Origin: Adhaeribacter sp.
GTDB taxonomy: Bacteria; Bacteroidota; Bacteroidia; Cytophagales; Hymenobacteraceae
Reading direction: 5' to 3'
NCBI GenBank assembly: GCA_028288395.1
Contig: JAQBNV010000068.1
Location: 1 to 7,899, forward strand
DNA: 7,899 nucleotides
Part shown: positions 6,321-7,899 of the stretch, piece by piece
Numbering within the stretch: position 1 is the first letter of the stretch
Layout of the letters: each line of letters starts with the position of its first letter
Position numbers and translations under genes: made by a program
The notes under the pieces: generated by a model
Seen by the model: the letters and a program-made list of their open reading frames with translations, nothing else
The model's database searches: none
What the model was told of the DNA's origin: nothing

Positions 6321-6926
6321 GTGGAAGTAAAAGATAAATTTTTAACGGAGGTTTTGCGGTTAATCTGTCGGCGAGGTATCAAAAGCGTTTCGATGGATGA
6401 TATTGCCCTGCAACTGGCAATGTCGAAATAAACCCTTTACAAATGGTTTGAAAACAAAGACGAGTTGGTGCAGGCGGTTATTCAAATATATCCGGCGGCC
6501 AACGAATGCAGTTGCGAGGAAAGAACCAAAGTTGCTGCTAATGCTGTGGATGAACTTTTGGGATTATAGCGCTAAAAAAATGTTTTCGGAGCTGCACCCA
6601 GCCATCTTCTCGGATCTGCAAAAATATCACCCGGGTGCCTGTCGCTTATTTAATGAGCATAAGACCAATTTTAACCTGGCCAAAGTGCCAACATCCGCCG
6701 GGGCATTGCAGAAGGTTTGTTTCGTGCGGATTTGGATGTAGAAGTAATGCGGCGCTTGCAGCTCGCGCAGATTGAGCTGGTTTTTAACCCCGATATTTTT
6801 CCATCCTGCCAGTTCAGCGTGGGCGAGGTACAAGTAGCGTGTCTGTCTCATTTTATGCGGGGTATCGCTACGCGCCAAGGCCATACACTTATTGATCAAT
6901 ACAATACAATTACCGAGGACGCTTAG
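6321..6926 (+). pseudogene. TetR/AcrR-family transcriptional regulator, inactivated (one nonsense, two frameshifts)
   Basis: Conceptual repair gives a protein of about 201 residues, normal for TetR repressors, which block efflux operons until a ligand binds. The N-terminus (GTG at 6321; VEVKDKFLTEVLRLICRRGI) and KSVSMDDIALQLAMSK lead into a helix-turn-helix that should continue (K)TLYKWFENKDELV. A TAA at 6429-6431 replaces the codon between SK and TLYKWF. The same frame then reads on to about AVDEL. Around the T run at 6556-6559 the coding frame shifts to WDYSAKKMFSELHPAIFSDL and on to NEHKTNFNLAK. Between about 6682 and 6690 it shifts back to the original frame for NIRRGIAEGLFRADLDVEVM and on to ITEDA, stop TAG at 6924-6926. 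No single frame yields a working repressor; at most a 36-residue fragment is made. The tolC gene starts 10 bp after. High residual similarity to the family suggests recent loss; base-calling errors are the alternative, though the neighbouring genes are intact. Confidence 0.88.
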
Positions 6927-6936
6927 TTAAATAACT

Positions 6937-7899
6937 ATGAAAATAAAGGGACTCTTACTATTCGGGCTGATAAGTATAATAACTAACTGCCAGCTCATGG
7001 CCCAGGTGCCAGCCGGAACGCAGCCGCTTAGCCTGCAGCAGGCCATCGAATTCGCCCTGCAAAACCAACCGGTCATGAAAAATGCGGAATTGCAAACCCA
7101 GGCTGCCAAAGCCAAAGTAGGTGAAATTCGCGCCATTGGTTTACCGCAGATTAATACCGCTCTGGAAATGACGGATAATTTTAAACTGCAGAAAAGTCTT
7201 GTCGATGTGTCGGCTTTTGGTGGCGGCCGGCAGCAAGTTACCATCACGCCCCAGAATTTAGGTCAGTTGAACGGGGGCCAGAATGTGATACTGGTGCCGG
7301 AATTTGTGCCTTCTACCGAGCCCGTGCAGCCCATTTATTCGGCTTTTGCTTTTGGGTTGCAGTACGCCGGTGCGGCGGCCATAAGTGGTAGTCAATTGCT
7401 GTTCGACGGTTCTTACCTGGTGGGCCTGAAAGCAGCGAAAGTTTACACCGATTTGGCCCGGAAACAGGCAGAACAAACCGAACGCGATGTAATCGAAAAT
7501 GTGACCAAGGCTTACTATGGGGTATTGGTTACCCGCGAGCGCATCGGGCTACTGGAGCAAAACCTGGTGCGGCTGGAGCGGGTGCTGAACGAAACAAAGG
7601 AAATTAACAAACAAGGATTTGCCGAAAAAATAGACGTGGACCGGCTGCAGGTGAGCTATAATAACCTGAAAGTAGAGAAAGACAAAGCAGATCGATTACT
7701 GGCCTTCAGCACCGATCTATTTAAATTTCAGATGAGCCTGAACCTGAACCAACCCATAACCCTTACGGATAAGCTGGAGGAGGAGGTGGTGGATGCGCAA
7801 CAGGTAGCCGTGGCAAACTTTGATTACGGCCAGCGCATCGAATTCGCCATTTTGGAAACCCAACGGGATTTAGCCCTGCTGGATGTAAAAAACAAGGTG
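6937..7899 (+). CDS. TolC-family outer membrane efflux protein, N-terminal part (3' end outside window)
   Basis: The frame is open for 321 codons to the window edge; full-length TolC-family proteins are about 430-490 residues. The start ATG at 6937 gives a signal peptide (MKIKGLLLFGLISIITN core) with a probable signal peptidase I site after QLMA, leaving Gln24. The mature part begins with the classic OEP entry LSLQQAIEFALQNQPVMKNA at about 33, followed by long helices (AELQTQAAKAKVGEIRA), then GLPQINTALEM in the beta-barrel/helix transition. A second helical pair at about 165-260 (AAKVYTDLARKQAEQTERDV; GVLVTRERIGLLEQNLVRLE) is typical of the periplasmic coiled-coil tunnel. Trimers form the exit duct for RND or ABC exporters through an adaptor. 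It lies 10 bp after the broken tetR and probably heads an operon whose adaptor and permease follow beyond the window, the usual order in Bacteroidota. No Shine-Dalgarno is obvious; it was probably co-transcribed with tetR. Confidence 0.93.
   Translation, partial: MKIKGLLLFGLISIITNCQLMAQVPAGTQPLSLQQAIEFALQNQPVMKNAELQTQAAKAKVGEIRAIGLPQINTALEMTDNFKLQKSLVDVSAFGGGRQQVTITPQNLGQLNGGQNVILVPEFVPSTEPVQPIYSAFAFGLQYAGAAAISGSQLLFDGSYLVGLKAAKVYTDLARKQAEQTERDVIENVTKAYYGVLVTRERIGLLEQNLVRLERVLNETKEINKQGFAEKIDVDRLQVSYNNLKVEKDKADRLLAFSTDLFKFQMSLNLNQPITLTDKLEEEVVDAQQVAVANFDYGQRIEFAILETQRDLALLDVKNKV

Noticed and set aside
6397..6741. A 114-codon plus-strand open frame over the tetR region
   Set aside because: Only its middle part (about 6556-6684) carries the TetR-like protein sequence; its ends are out-of-frame readings of the same broken gene.
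6627..6899. A 90-codon minus-strand open frame opposite the tetR region
   Set aside because: The opposite strand encodes clear TetR-like sequence here; this frame has no recognisable features.
6937..7005. TolC-family protein as a lipoprotein (Cys in ITNCQ)
   Set aside because: Asn before Cys does not fit a lipobox, while QLMA-Q a few residues on is a good signal peptidase I site.

Overview
The window looks like chromosomal DNA from a member of the Bacteroidota, most likely in the Cytophagales/Hymenobacteraceae range. The taxon is inferred from several features. Start codons lack clear Shine-Dalgarno sequences and sit behind A/T-rich leaders. One promoter carries a -7 box matching the Bacteroidota TAnnTTTG pattern. 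Exported proteins have Gln directly after the signal peptidase site. The efflux genes are arranged as is common in that phylum. Genus-level placement is not claimed.

Layout. Positions 1-471 hold the C-terminal part of an RND-pump periplasmic adaptor (AcrA/MexA type). A 237-bp spacer with a tandem 14-bp repeat and a hairpin follows, then a complete 1063-residue AcrB-type RND permease (709-3900). A strong, near-symmetrical terminator (3921-3963) and a 32-bp palindrome (4036-4067) close this block. Two minus-strand genes for exported small proteins come next: a DUF4440/SnoaL-like lipoprotein (4241-4696) and a glycine-zipper, alanine-rich protein (4828-5355), the latter with its own terminator. 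About 960 bp without an intact gene (5356-6320) holds A/T-rich DNA, some unrecognised coding-like debris, and then a promoter with a GGAAAC-type operator. The last block is a TetR/AcrR regulator gene broken by one nonsense codon and two frameshifts (6321-6926), followed 10 bp later by the intact start of a TolC-family outer-membrane factor (6937 to the window edge).

How the parts fit. The left edge is the tail of one tripartite efflux locus (adaptor, inner-membrane pump). The right edge is the head of a second one (regulator, outer-membrane channel). Both read rightward. In Bacteroidota the common order is tetR-tolC-adaptor-permease, so the window probably bridges two neighbouring RND efflux operons, possibly paralogous copies. 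The most notable biology is that the second operon's local repressor appears recently inactivated while its operator-like site and the downstream channel gene are preserved, which predicts derepressed efflux. No unmistakably new system is visible here; the other observations are modest.
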